The notes: generated by a model not told the origin, from the sequence alone. A stretch of 64,000 nucleotides of DNA from Helichrysum umbraculigerum (GCA_949592205.1 CATIUR010000005.1:29476179-29540178), one strand, 5' to 3'; numbered from the stretch's first letter, positions 23,367 to 36,310 are shown. Translations and numbers: made by a program.

Positions 23367-25776
23367 ATGTTGAAAACATGTCGGAAACTGAAGGACATAT
23401 GGCGGAAATGCGATAAGGACTCCAATCAAAATGCATTCGTTCTTGAGCATCAAGAGAGCACTGATGTCATCATAGTTGGTGCTGGTGTTGCTGGTGCTGC
23501 TCTTGCTTATTCTCTTGCAAAAGTACGTGTTCAATTCGCTAAAAGTTACGGAGTATTTTCATCTATGTTTTTTATACAGTTATGTCAAAATTGAATTTAC
23601 CAAAATTTAATCGAAGGTGAAAATCCAACATTTCTCCCAAAGTGTAACATAAAACCATCAAATTAGTGTCTATACGCATGCATGAAAACAAACATGTGAT
23701 CGACTGCTTAGTTTAAAACAGGACGGACGTCGAGTGCATGTCATTGAAAGGGACTTGAGCGAGCAAGATCGTATTGTTGGCGAGCTTTTGCATCCAGGAG
23801 GCTACTTAAAGTTGCTTGAGTTAGGTCTTGTAGGTAGGATTGATCATGTCCTTTTCTAATTAAGTTCAATAAACTAAATCCTTGGTAATGGTAGTTTGAT
23901 TAACCTCGTTTGAATGCAAACTGGGTTACAGATTGTGTCGAAGAAATTGAGGCTCAACGAGTTTCTGGTTACACCATTTATATGAACGATAAAAACATCA
24001 GACTCGATTATCCTTCAGAGAACTTCCCCTTGAGGGTATGTGGAAAAAGTTTTCACAATGGGCGGTTTGTTCAACGGATGAGAAACAAAGCTTCATCTCT
24101 TTCAAAGTATGATTTGATTTCCTTATAGCCATTTACAAATGGTTAAGAATTCTCATAATGCATAAGCATCCATATATGTAAAAATGAAATCAAAATTCTA
24201 CACTTTTTTTGGTCAGTGTGAAATTGGAACAAGGGACGGTAACTTCATTGCTTAAAAAACAAGGCATTGTGCAAGGAGTTCGTTACAAAAGTATAAATGG
24301 CCATGAAAGGACTGCTTACGCGCCTCTTACTATTGTTTGTGATGGTTGTTTTTCCAATCTACGGCGTGATCTCTGCAACTCTAAGGTACTCTTAAGATTT
24401 TTGAAATATGGATTTCATGAAAAGATCTAATTAACATCTTAATTAGCTATCTTTTTTTTAATGAATCTAAATAATATAACAGATAGATGTGCCTTCTTGT
24501 TACGTCGCATTAGTGTTGGAAAACTCTCATCTTCCTTATCCAAACCATGGACATGTTATAATCGCAGACCCTTCAATCGTACTCTTTTATTCAATAAGTA
24601 ACACAGAGATTCGTTGTTTAGTCGATATCCCTGGTAAAAAGGTTCCTTCCATTTCAAATGGTGAAATGGCCAAGTATCTGAAAAGTGCAGTGGCTCCAAA
24701 GGTACTTGATATTATTTTATACCATCTCTTTTTGTGTTTTTTCTAGAGTTATAATTTAGTGTAACAATTAATATAATTCGATCATCAAGTGTATTACAGA
24801 TCCCACATGAGCTGTATAATGCCTTTATAGCAGCAATTGATACAGGAAATATAAGAACAATGCCAAATAGAACCATGCCAGCTGATCCAAAAACTACTCC
24901 AGGTGCAATTTTATTGGGTGACGCATTGAATATGCGTCACTCACTAACTGGAGGTGGAATGACAGCCGCTTTGTCGGATATTGTTTTGCTTCGTGACCTT
25001 TTAAGACCATTACACGATCTAAACGAAGCGTATAAAGATCTTCAACGTTTCTACATTCTTCGAAAGGCAAGTTATTTTACATATATAAGTTTTTACGTGA
25101 TTACAGTCTTTATGTATTTACAAGTTCAAGTTAGACAAAAATTTCATGTTGGCATTCCGTACATACATAAATGTACGTTTGATCGACTTGTCAAACATGG
25201 GCCTTTTTTAAGGAATGACTAATGAGAGAATGATAAAATTAATGACGTATGATTTTAATGTATATTTTGCAGCCGATGTCATTTACGTTGAACACGTTTG
25301 CTAGTGTCGTCTATAAGGTATGTTGTGAATCGCAAGATCCTGTGAGAAGAGAATTACGTAATGCGTGTTTTGATTACTTGAGCCTTGGATGCTTGTTTGC
25401 CGATGGACCAATGTCTATATTTTCGGCACTTGACCAACGTCCACTCGCTCTTTTATGTCCATGTGTTGCATTTGGTGTGTATTGCGTCGGCCGCTTGCTT
25501 ACACCATTCCCATCACCAAGACGCCTATGGCTCGCAGTCAGTCTCATCATGGTGAGTGCAGTTATTTTGTGAATCAAGTACGACTTTCTTACAACAAAAC
25601 ATCTTTTTAACACATTTTCTTCAATTTATCTGATTCAGGTTGGCGTCGAAATCATCTACTCGGTTTTTAGTTGTGAAGGAGTTATGCAACTCGTGTCGTT
25701 ACCCTCACTAATTCCCACGTTGCCTCACAAGAAAATTAATAAATGTATTAACTTTTTTTCTTTTTTTGCACGGTGA
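23367..25776 (+). CDS. Squalene epoxidase-like, diverged tandem copy
   Basis: Eight exons: 23367-23522, 23722-23833, 23932-24106, 24217-24385, 24483-24701, 24800-25066, 25273-25551 and 25639-25776, giving 504 residues. Exons 2, 3, 4, 5 and 7 have exactly the lengths seen in copy 1, and the exon 6 donor is again GC, so this is a tandem duplicate. Differences: exon 1 is 32 codons shorter and gives a charged N-terminus without the hydrophobic anchor; LLQPGG is LLHPGG; MRHPLTGGGM is MRHSLTGGGM; exon 6 is three codons shorter; and the C-terminus is replaced by an unrelated tail ending in a Phe-rich stretch. FAD motifs (VIIVGAGVAGAALA, CDGCFSNLRR, GDA) are intact. All splice sites and the frame are intact, so it is probably expressed, but activity on squalene is uncertain. 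An unseen upstream exon could restore an anchor. Confidence 0.88.
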
Positions 25777-27398
25777 GAATAGGATGAAAAACGCCATAAC
25801 CTCTTATGTTATAAAGTGTATCCCCTGTTTCTAATTGCATATTTATCGTGTTAATCAAACATAATACGTACGAAGAAAAAACTTCATACACTAATTTGGA
25901 CGATGATTAAAGTATAGGGTTTAAAGCTGTATATAAATATGAAAATATATAACAAGATTCTTAAGGATTTCCGTTAAAACGTCTGAACATGCATAAAAAT
26001 ATGTACTCAGAACTGTCCCTTGAATTTTAATCAAGATACAATCGTTTTATGCATGTCCAAGCATATATATAAAAAATATAAGTCTTGTAGGCTTTCGTTA
26101 ACAAGACCCTAAAAATATTTCAAAATCTGAATCAGATAAATGTGGAAGAGTGAACCTTGAATTTTATATGCTACAATCTTCTTTGGGAATGTTTTGAGGT
26201 GTGATTTCACCTCAAAAGAATTGCACTGATCTCCTTGTGTTCACAAACGTACCACACTGCTACCCTTTTCTCACTTTCAAATACACCACTATAATATTTA
26301 TATTTATAGTTTTATACATACATACATTAATTAATATATTCAACTGAGTTTCAGGTATCACATTTTAATGGGTGATGATTCGTACACCACCAGTTTTTTC
26401 CCGTACATCACTAAACATGCTTTAAGTTGTTGTACTATACAACAGTATAAAGCAAGTTTAGTGGTGTACGGAGAAAAATTGATGGTATACAAATCTATAC
26501 CCCATTTTAATATGTTTCACACATTGTTACATAAATATTACGGAGTATATACGTTTCTTACCGATCGATCAACACAATTCATTGGAGTTTATAACAGTGT
26601 TTTTATATTAGTATTCTAAACTTTTAATCCAAGTATTAATTATAATTTTGTATCATGTACATGTATATTAACCTTAATTATTAAGATGGAGTTATGATTA
26701 TGTCAAAAGAGTGGTGGTCCAAAACACCCCAATTATGAGTTTTTACCAACACAAAATCAAATGAATAATACGATGAGCTCAAACCTTAGTATATATATGT
26801 TGGTTATGATTTTGTCATTGTGGTCCCAATTTAATCCATCTTAATCACCTATGCTTTCATTAGTTGGCTAAGTAGTACACTAATTACATGATTAAAATTA
26901 GTTCGTCTAATCAAACATCAATCAATTATTAATAAACCATAATTATATTGGTTATATTTATAAATTTTCAGTACGTAGTATGAGTTATCATCAATAATCA
27001 TACGAATGCTAGTAAATTATATTTGGATGAACTTTAAATTTTTTAATGATTCAATTTATTATTTATTTATTTTTTTGTAAAATGATATCAATTATTTCTA
27101 GATTCCTGATACTTACACGTCATAATAGTCATTTTAATAATTAATTACACAAATCCAAGTTCACCTCTTTGTTAGATTCAAATCTATCATATATCTCGTT
27201 TGTTGCACCACAAATGCTATATATCATATCTAAACTAACAAGAATTTGTATCTTTGTGGAAACTAAAAGCATTTTAAACTCCATATTTTTGGTTGCTTTT
27301 GTTGATTGGTCATATTGTATAGTTTTAGATCTCTATTAAATATTCCTACAAGGAGCTTCTACATATATATATTTGTCATCCTGAATTAGATTTTCAGT
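25777..27398. other. Intergenic region, AT-rich
   Basis: No supported gene. Small open frames lack motifs. Nothing repetitive stands out beyond AT richness. Confidence 0.5.
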
Positions 27399-28226
27399 AT
27401 GGACTTTGGCTCGGTTTTTAACATTTGGGAGTTGGATGAAGATGTTGGTTTTGGGGTTTGGATATTTGGATGTTTCAAAGTGTTTGTTGATACTTTGAGT
27501 CTTTTTATTTTGTGTTATCTTAGTTTGAAGGCTTTGCACTTAAAAGTGGCCAACTTTCGGATTTTTACGCAGATTATAAATTGGTTTTGCTTAAGAAATT
27601 CTTTTGATGGACACGCTGATCCAAAGATATCAAGTTGCAAGTGTGGGTTATTGAACTTTTCGAATACTTCAAATCCACCTATGATTGAGAAATGGGAAGT
27701 TGTTAAAGAAACTATAAATTGTAAAGGAACCGGGCGATTTAATGAAGATGATCATGATGAGAATGATAAGCAAGAGACTTATGACGAAGATGAAGTGGTT
27801 GATTTGATTGCTTTGAGAAGATTGGTCAAGATGGAGAGGAAACGAGCGAATGATGCTTATGTGGAGCTAGAGAAAGAGCGGATGTCATCCACCACGGCCT
27901 CTGAGGAGGCAATGGCAATGGTTTTACGTCTTCAAAATCAAAAAAGTGTGCTTGATATGGAAGCCCAACAACATAGAAGATTGGCTCATGAAAAACAACT
28001 TCATGATCAAGAGGTTATTCAATCCTTGAGGTGGATTGTGATGAAACACGAATCGGAAAGAAGTATGTTAGAAGACCGTTTGAGATTGTGTAAGCAAAGA
28101 TTGATGCTTTGTGTGAATGATGATGGGGATGATGGATGCGAACGAGTCAATAGATCATTAAGTTGTCTTGATGGTCTTGATGAAGGGCTTGTTAGCTCTC
28201 TTGATTTGGGTTTATCACCTTGGTAA
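27399..28226 (+). CDS. FLOURY1-like GTD-binding (DUF593) membrane protein
   Basis: Single exon, 275 residues. The N-terminal half has a hydrophobic stretch (about residues 17-50, including FVDTLSLFILCYLSLKAL), probably an ER membrane anchor, followed by a Cys pair (CKCG). An acidic linker leads into a heptad-rich coiled coil from about residue 130 to 235 (DLIALRRLVKMERKRANDAY... RRLAHEKQLHDQEVIQSLRW), which is the zein-binding or GTD-binding domain. Family members include maize FLOURY1, which binds zeins at ER protein bodies, and the larger myosin-binding MYOB proteins that link vesicles to myosin XI. The short length and single domain fit the FLOURY1-like group. The role in a species without zeins is not known from sequence. 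Confidence 0.82.
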   Translation: MDFGSVFNIWELDEDVGFGVWIFGCFKVFVDTLSLFILCYLSLKALHLKVANFRIFTQIINWFCLRNSFDGHADPKISSCKCGLLNFSNTSNPPMIEKWEVVKETINCKGTGRFNEDDHDENDKQETYDEDEVVDLIALRRLVKMERKRANDAYVELEKERMSSTTASEEAMAMVLRLQNQKSVLDMEAQQHRRLAHEKQLHDQEVIQSLRWIVMKHESERSMLEDRLRLCKQRLMLCVNDDGDDGCERVNRSLSCLDGLDEGLVSSLDLGLSPW

Positions 28227-29530
28227 TTAAGTTTTTTCTAATTTGTATATTTGTTTGTGTATTCTCTACATTATTAAGCCTTGATGTTATTTGGATCTTT
28301 TAAAAAAGGTAATCAAATACAACTTTATATAATAATATTCCAAGACTTTTTTACTACAAACTTTACTAAGACATCGAATTCATTTGGGAATTTGGTATAC
28401 AAACTCATAATCAAACTCTAATCATGTTTAATCCATCAAAGAAGAGGAAATAAAGCAACCAAGCTTTGAAGATGTAACTTTGGTTATTGTTTTTGTGTGC
28501 AAAAATTTATGACCCAACTATATAAGAAGTAAGAAATATCTAGAGTTTTACTCCAATAAACATAAGGGAGTTACTTATGTAAAAATGAATCTAAAATAAT
28601 TTTACCTTTATCCTTGGGATATTTTATTAAATATGTTAGTCGCAAGCAAATAACAATGGAGAGGCCGTCCCATTTCGTTAAAAGAATACACTTACGATTT
28701 GCGACGGTGACACTGGACGATACTGAGCCATGTCAGCCACGACATTGTGTCGTCCTATGACACTGCGCAACGCAAATTGTCACAACATCTCACGACACTC
28801 AGCTAGGCCCCGCTGATTATTTTTTGCTAAAAAGAAGAAAATAAATTGAAAAAGAACAAAAAGCAATAAGACCCGCAAAATTTATCTGTCTTCACCGTTC
28901 TCCCATCACAACGGCGAACCATGACACTCCGCACACCGCGTGTCGTCCCATCTTATGGCACGACACTTCCCACCTCGCTTGCATTGCAATTGGTCTTACC
29001 ACTTTCTATACATCTCTTATAAAATAAAGTCTCGATAAAAATACAAAAATGAAGATTATAAATAATGAGTTTTACCTAAAAAGTAAGTGATGTACACATT
29101 AGGCTATTTCCAATGGGTACTCCATTTCTTTAAATATGAAGATTTGGAGCACAAAAAATGGAGAAATGTTACTACAGTCATTGCTTCAAATTTGAAGAAA
29201 TTTTTTGGAGGAGACTTGTTTTACTCCATATTTGGAGCAAACATGCCCATTTCTCCATATTTGGAGCAAAACATGTTAAGTATTTGGAGTTGTGTTGTTT
29301 GGAGGAGATGGTTGGAGATGAAGGTTTTTAAATGAGGAATATTTCAAAAAGATGTTATATATTTCTTCATTGAAGATGGTGAAATGTCTATGATTGGAGA
29401 TGGCCTACAAATGCATCACGTTAATGCACACACTACAATATATTTTATGCAATCTGTGAACTTTTTGTAACGTATAACCTACTACCCTTTATATAACTGA
29501 ATAAAATCATATATGTTTAACTCCGTTCGT
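28227..29530. other. Intergenic region with GC-rich patch and MITE
   Basis: No supported gene. At about 28650-29000 a G+C-richer patch contains repeated ACGACA / TGTCGT motifs of unknown origin. A MITE follows at 29101-29406. Confidence 0.4.
29101..29406. mobile_element. MITE with AGGCYATYTCCAAT ends
   Basis: Left end AGGCTATTTCCAATGGG, right end ATTGGAGATGGCCT, an imperfect inverted repeat. The inside repeats TTTGGAG(C/G). The class (hAT- or Harbinger-like) is not settled because the target duplication is unclear. Confidence 0.6.
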
Positions 29531-30270
29531 GAACACTACTAGAAAAATGACATTTTGCGACGCCAAAATGTCCTCTCAAAAGCCCTAAATATCGTCGCAA
29601 CAGCGTTTTAGAGAGGACTTGTCGTCGCAGTAGCGTCCTCGCAGTATCTTCGTCTGTGTAGCCCTATTGCGACGACCGTCTGCGACGACGGCTGGGTCCC
29701 ACATACTAATTTCCGTACGATTAAATTTAATGGAAATTAAATCCTTTTGCGACGACCACGTCGTCGCAATATATTTTTCACCTTTTAATATAATAAAAAA
29801 AGAAATTAAATATTATTATATTGAAATGTTTAGTGTCGTCGCAGTAGGTCTATAGAGAGGACATCACTCTCGTCGCCGTAGGGTTTTCAAGAGGACATGG
29901 ACATCGCTAAATGTAAGTGCAACGTGTGGCAACGTGTCGTCGCAGTAGGGTTTTAGAGAGGACAGCGTCCTCGCGAAAGCCACTGTAAGTTTTTGCAATA
30001 TTTTGCTGGTTTTGCATTTTTCCCAGGTTTTACCCTTTTCCAAATATAACCACATTTCCTGCAAATATAACCATATTTTCGCATTCACACAAACAATTAA
30101 ACCATCTAAATCATCCGTTACACAAAACACAATTACATAAAAGATTAAACCATCCAAATCATCCATTGTTCCAACAAAAGTAGAAGTGAGACACATGTTC
30201 AAAAAGCTTAAAAGTGAACACATACAGTTTTTCACAAACCTCATAAACGAGAAACACATCACAAACCAAC

Positions 30271-32490
30271 TTACTCCTCATCCTCATAGTCATCTTCCCA
30301 TTCGTCTTCTTCATCGTCTTCATCATCATCTTCTTCTTCATCATCATCTTGTTCTTCAACCATAGCCGGATTGTGAATGGTTGGAAACCTTGGAAACTTT
30401 GGAACTTTTATCTTTGCATCTTGTAAGGCGGCATGTATTGAAGTCAAATAATCAACTTGAGCCTTGTTAAAGTTTTGTTGAGTGTTAAACATTTCATTGA
30501 CTTCTTCTACGGTATACATCCTTGCTCCTTTTGATTGGACTTTTGAAGTCGATGCCCCCTCATTTGGCACCTTTCTACCTCGTCCACGTCTATGGCCGCG
30601 ACGGACACCCAAGACTTTATCCATTATATCCGACTCACTTAAGGGATTGGGCCTCCCCTTTTGTAATGTACGCTCCGCCACCATGCTCTCCTAAAGGTAA
30701 CAAAAGAAGAATTTTTAGTAATTATCCATGCACTATATCAAATGTATATCATTCTTTGTTTCTCTTAAAAGTCAACACTTTAATAAATCTAAACAACTCT
30801 AAGTCAACTATTAGCAATTCTAAGGGTATGCTTGGTTGAGGGGTATGGGCTATAAGGAATGGGTAAGGTAATCAATACATGGGCTTGGTTAACTATAATG
30901 CAATGGTCCATTACTTAAAAAACTGCATATAAATCAGATTGTATTAGACTACTAGTTAGTTCTCGTTAACACCTGGATAACATTAATGTTTTCATTTACG
31001 TATTGAAATAAGTAGGCGAAAGTCATTGCTAAGACGTGTGATTACCAAGCGACTTAAAAAAACTGCATATGACTCATACAACATATAACCCATATATTTC
31101 ATTACCTATTTGGCCAATTAAACCCATATAACTCATGACCCATATCAATCAGATTGTATAAGTGTTTGCTGCTGTTTTTGCAGCTGTTCTGCGGCTGCGT
31201 TTTAGCTGTTGTTTTGTAGCCTTCGTCATAGTTTTAGCTGCTGTTTTGCAACGGTTTTAGCTGCTGTTTTGCAGCTGTTTTTCATGTTATTATATGTATG
31301 TTTAGTTGCTATTTTGCACATAATGTAAGTGTTATTTTGTGCAAAGTTTTGTGGGTGCAAGTCATATGCAGTTTTGTGTAGTAAGGTGCAAGTCATATGT
31401 AGTTTTTTAATTTAACATGGACAATGTTCTATACTTACATAATGACCTTTGGCAATCTCTTTAACCCACACACCATCCTTCGAATGCCTCTTCTTCCAGT
31501 CTTCAATGAGACTTGTATATTCACCAGTTTTTGGGTTTCGCTGTAAACACAAAAGAAATGTATATTTAATAATAATATACCAGTACTTAATCACGACACT
31601 AGAGATATATGTTTACAAATAACAAGGGATAAAGAAACTTACATCCTCATATCGTCGAGCAGCTAGTGACTTGGTTCCATGACTACAAGTGTACTTTTGC
31701 TTACCCCTGTTTTGCGTATTAACTGCTGAGCGTTTCCGGAATGACTTGCTAGTGTAGAAGTCCACATGCTTTCCCCACTCACTGATCTCCATGTTAGGAG
31801 GCGGAAATTGTTTAATTTCTTTAGGATGTTCGTACCCCCTATCCACGAAGAACGTTTTCTTAAAGTGCCATTTGCGAGCACTATATCGCTCCGCCAAACT
31901 TTTGTTAACCCCTCCTCTTACCAATTCTGCAAACTCCCCCTCCCAATGAGGATGCATATTAAAATACGTCTGCATTTATAAAGAAAATAGTTAGGCGGTG
32001 TATAGGTTTAAAAATTAACATGAATATAATAAACACGCTTAACCTCAATCTCTGGCCAAAGAGCAGATTTATCCGTCTCGGGAACTAAGCTCCATCTTTC
32101 ATAGTATTTCGGGACTGTATCAGCTAAGGTCCCTATTAGACTTGAGAGATGGGACTGGTTTGCGCCAAAAGGTCGGGCCGTCTTCATATCAGTCGTGTCA
32201 AACTCTATGGGGAGGGCTTGATAGTTGTTAGCCTCAAACAGCTTCCGTAGCTCTAGGTTCGTGGTAACACCACGCGTCTTGGGGGCTTCTTTAAAAATCA
32301 AGCGAAATTTTTATAAATATAAGTAATCAAATCAGCATGAACAAAATCAAATTACATATAGTTAAATTCAAGTAAACATAATATTTCAGAAGTTCTTACT
32401 TTCTGTGCAACATGGTGGTGGACGCCAGTTAGGATCTCCCGGGGGATCACCACCACAATCACCACCGTGACTTCTTCCAATAGATGCCAT
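30271..32490 (-). CDS. TnpA-like plant transposase (Ptta/En/Spm family)
   Basis: Five exons on the minus strand: 32490-32400, 32288-32044, 31969-31643, 31540-31439 and 30690-30271. All junctions are GT-AG and in phase, giving 394 residues without a break. The exon 3 region (around QNRGKQKYTCSHG and SLAARRYED) and RNPKTGEYTSLIEDWKKRHS in exon 4 are typical of the plant transposase family PF03004 of CACTA elements. The C-terminus holds a predicted coiled segment (YTVEEVNEMFNTQQNF) and a run of Asp/Glu. The expected role is binding the subterminal TGCGACGAC motifs. The intact frame suggests the element was active recently. An Asp-rich open stretch upstream on the same strand (32850-32645) may be a relic of a second gene. 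Confidence 0.82.
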
Positions 32491-32497
32491 CTGCAAA

Positions 32498-33875
32498 CTA
32501 AATAAACATATAACAAACAAACTTAATAAATATATAACCAACATAAATGAAGCAACAATTCATCAAACATATAACCAAAATAATTTAGTAAGAATCAAGT
32601 ATTAGATTGTATCATAGAACAATAATCAGTGTCATTTTACATATAACAATTACATATCAATCGGACTCATCACTAGAACAATAATCAACTTCATGATCAT
32701 TATCAGAATTCACATCTTCACTTTCAGAATCACTAATGACATGATCATCGTTGTATGCATCATTAATAAAATCATCATCATCGCGAACAGAAGCGGGAAT
32801 AACATCGTCGTCAGCATCAATAATAACTTCTATTGTTTGGCCATTTCAGAAATTGACCATTTTTTGTTTGAGCCGGCAAAGTCAAACATGAATCATTTCC
32901 AAAAATCAATTCACACTTATAATTGCAGCCATATAGTATAAACATATGCATCAATTCAGTGCTTATCCAAAAAAACAAACTATCATCATCTCTCAAACCA
33001 ACATCAATCAAACACCCACTTGTAGTAAATTGACACTCTAAATATTGACACCCATCCAAACACACCTCCATTCCAGCATGTATATCAGAACATAGCCAGT
33101 TTCCACTATCAAATTCCAAGCAAAGATCAAATTTTTCGACAAACTCTAAGCCCAAAATAAAATCAAATTATACTACAACTACCGATAACCGATGGGCTCA
33201 AATAGCAAAACATCTACCAGGTAGAATTGATAATGAGGTCAAGAATTTTGGAATTCTTGCATCAATAGTTTATATAATCACCATCATTAATATACCACAG
33301 CAAACTAGCAATTATTAATTCAATTAAATCACTAAAATAAAATTTAAAACTACAAATTAGCACTCTAAGGGACTAACCTTTGCAAGTGGGTGTGAGGTGG
33401 TGCGAGTCGGAGGTGGTTGTGAGGCGGTAGGGGCTGGCGAGGGTCACTGTGGGTGGCAGAATTGGATGCGTGGTGGTGCTGAGGTTGTACGCAGGTGGGG
33501 TGGGGTGAGGCGGAAAGGGATGGCGGAAGTGGGTGGTGGAGGTAGGTGGCGGAGGTGGGAGGCGGAGGTGGAATGCGGAGGAGTGACGGTGGAGGTATGT
33601 GGTAGATGGGAGTGATAGAGGTGAATGGGAGAAGAAAAGGAGTTAGGTTTTTTTGGAAGACTGAAAGTTTTGGTATTTCTATGACCGGGAAAGTATACAT
33701 TATTGGTGGGAAATTCAACTTTTTTGTGAAAAACTCTATTGAGATGACGGTATCGTCTCTATTACCCTTCTGAGAGGACGTATTTAATTTATTTTAATAT
33801 AAATTTTTTTTTTAGTTCTCCGTATTTATTTATATTTATATTAATAAAAAGAAAATTTTTTGGAATTTAACATTA
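32498..33875. other. CACTA interior without a confirmed gene
   Basis: Minus-strand open stretches at 33155-32817 and an Asp-rich one at 32850-32645 could be remains of a TnpD-like gene; I recognise no catalytic motif. 33397-33620 is a strongly G-rich plus strand whose Pro/His-rich reverse translation looks like low complexity. Confidence 0.35.
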
Positions 33876-34006
33876 GGGAGTTGATAGATACAACAAATAA
33901 ATTAATACATATACCAAATTGTACAATGAATGAAGCTCACAGTACAAGCAGCTTAATGCATAACTTTGGTGTATGTAATAAAATTATTTGTTGTATTTAT
34001 CACTCC
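33876..34006. mobile_element. MULE-derived MITE, copy 3, inside the CACTA element
   Basis: Ends GGGAGTTGATAGATACAAC and GTTGTATTTATCACTCC, 131 bases, same family as 16948-17079 and 23039-23169. The target duplication is not clear. Confidence 0.75.
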
Positions 34007-34654
34007 TCTTAAAATTATAATAATTAGTATCACATATTATTGTATGTATCAATTTGATATTGGTAGGGCTGAGAGGTGTGAGAGAAAGACAAGCAAGCCC
34101 TTACTAAGAGGTAAAGTTGTCATATGTCTATCGAAGGGACGAACCCACTTTGAGTCGGATTTGAGCTCCAGTAGACTGTGTTTTAATGTATGACTTTCTT
34201 TGGCTTTGTGGGTATAACTCGGAAGCCGGCTTGTGCTGGATTCCGGCCACCTATTTCATTCGATGAAATAAGCAGGGGTCGACCGATTCGACTGACTTTT
34301 GCTGAGGCTGCAATCGAGGATACACGACACTAAAAGGATACTCCTAGTATAAGTGGTAGAATTATTCCAAGTATTTCATTTAAAATGTACAATTATTTCA
34401 TAAGTAGTGTTTAAATTCATTTTTAATTAAAATATAAAGTTTATCATCAAAAGGATGACATTAAAATAATTTTATTAAATTTTCGTCTTTTTATAATTTA
34501 GTTGCTAGTAAATTTTGATTTTTTAATGTTTAAAAATGCCTTATGGTTTATTGATCATTTGAATGTTCGGAGAAGGTTCACATAGACAACGTCTGTAAAT
34601 GTCTTAGGTTTCGGTGAACAACTATGGTTGAATTGCAATAACTCAATTGTTATG

Positions 34655-35235
34655 ATGTGGCAACACTAACGAGGCCAATTTCATTGGTGATGAAACGCCT
34701 TACGGGAATCAGTTTGTACTGTATTTCTCGTTTCACGAACTTTATAAATATTTTAAACTTAACGTTTTTTGATACTGACTTCATTGGTGATGAAATGCTT
34801 TACGGGAACGAGGTTGTTCCACTATTAATGTTTCGCGAACCATATAATTATGCTATAACTTAATAGTATTTGAGGTCGACTCCATTGGGATGAAACGCCT
34901 TATGGTGAAGAATTTGTACTACCGTGAACGTTTCACGAACTTCATTGTGTGTGAACTAAAAAGCATTCGAGGTCGAGTTCATTTGTGTGAAAACGCCTTA
35001 CATGAATGAGTTCGTATTACAGTTAACGATTCACAAACTATATATATGTATATACTATATAGTATCTGAGGACGACTTCATTGGCGATGAAACGCCTGAC
35101 GGGAATGAGTTTATTTTAACATTAATGTTTCGTGATATATATAATTATGTTTAAACTAAATTGTATGTGAGGTCGACTTCACTGGGATGAAAAGCCTCAT
35201 GGGAATAAATTTGTACCACCCTTCACGTTTCTCGA

Positions 35236-35277
<42 letters not shown>

Positions 35278-35560
35278 CATACATGTGTGTGAACTAAATA
35301 GCATTCGATGTTGACTGCATTTGCATCGAAACGCCTCACGTGAATGAGCCCGTACTACCGTTAATGTTAAATGAATTTTATATACATTGGTACGTTTGAA
35401 CTATTTTATATTTGAGATTGACTTCATCGGTCATTAAACGCCTTATGATTATGAGTTTGTACTATAGTCAACGTTTCAATAATTTTATATATGCGTGTGA
35501 CCTAATTAGTATTCAAATACGACTTAATTGGTGACGAGACTACCTACGTGAATGACTTCG
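34655..35560. repeat. Degenerate minisatellite, about 100-base unit, about 9 copies
   Basis: Units share GACTTCATTGGTGATGAAAC, CGCCTTACGGGAATGAGTTT and a CGTTTCACGAACTTTATATA block. Starts lie near 34673, 34770, 34872, 34970, 35069, 35168, 35308, 35413 and 35517. A (TA)n run at 35240-35270 enlarges one unit. Confidence 0.85.
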
Positions 35561-36064
35561 TACAATTGCTATTTTTAAATTCTAACTAATAATTACGTTA
35601 CTTGTTACTTTTATAAAAAGAAAACGTTGCGGCATACCAATAAGTTACGATGTTTACTATGGAGCAAAATAAAAAAAATAAAAAAATAAATGAAAAATGC
35701 TACTGCGAGGACTATTGCGACGACACTGTCCTCTCAACAGGCGGCGCGGGTTTTTTTTGCTGCCAAGGCGAAAAGGAAAATAATTTTTTTTTCTAAAAAA
35801 ACTCTATTGCGACGACGCGTCGTCGCAAAAAGGTACGCGGGAAATTTTTTTATTTTGGAGCGAAATGGAAAAATCAAAAATAAAAAGTAAAATTCTACGG
35901 CGACGACAACTGCGACGACAGCGTCCTCTCAAAAGGAAAAGTCAACATTTTTTTTGTTCAAAGGTGAAAACGCGTGCTTTTTTGTCATCTAGTGGACCTT
36001 TTGCGACGACATGGCGTCCTCTCAAAAACCCTTCGTCGTATTAGCTGTTTTTTCTAGTAGTGGA

Positions 36065-36263
36065 AGTTACTTGATAAGTTGATATGGATGATTGAGATGA
36101 TTGATCAGTGAGTACATGTTTTCTAGTTTGATGTTTCGACCGATCGAAGAACTCTTATATATTTAGATAACTCAATCTTCAACCTAGTCTTGGATATATT
36201 GTGAATCGGTTGCTATACTATTATTACTATTACTATTAGCCATATTGAAATGAAATGGTATAG

Positions 36264-36310
<47 letters not shown>

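Larger units (their letters stand above)
29534..36062. mobile_element. CACTA (En/Spm-type) DNA transposon, 6.5 kb
   Basis: Terminal inverted repeats CACTACTAGAAAAA at both ends and the 3-bp duplication GAA (29531-29533 and 36063-36065). About 400 bases next to each end are packed with TGCGACGAC / GTCGTCGCA motifs, the subterminal repeats bound by TnpA-type proteins in this superfamily. It carries one intact TnpA-like gene (30271-32490, minus), a MITE (33876-34006) and a roughly 100-base minisatellite (34655-35560). No TnpD catalytic transposase was found, so it is probably non-autonomous. Confidence 0.93.

Noticed and set aside
28650..29000. Additional CACTA end near the GC-rich patch
   Set aside because: It has TGTCGT words but no CACTA terminus or duplication; left as unexplained sequence.
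33365..33718. Pro/His-rich open frame in the CACTA element
   Set aside because: It is the reverse reading of a G-rich low-complexity tract.
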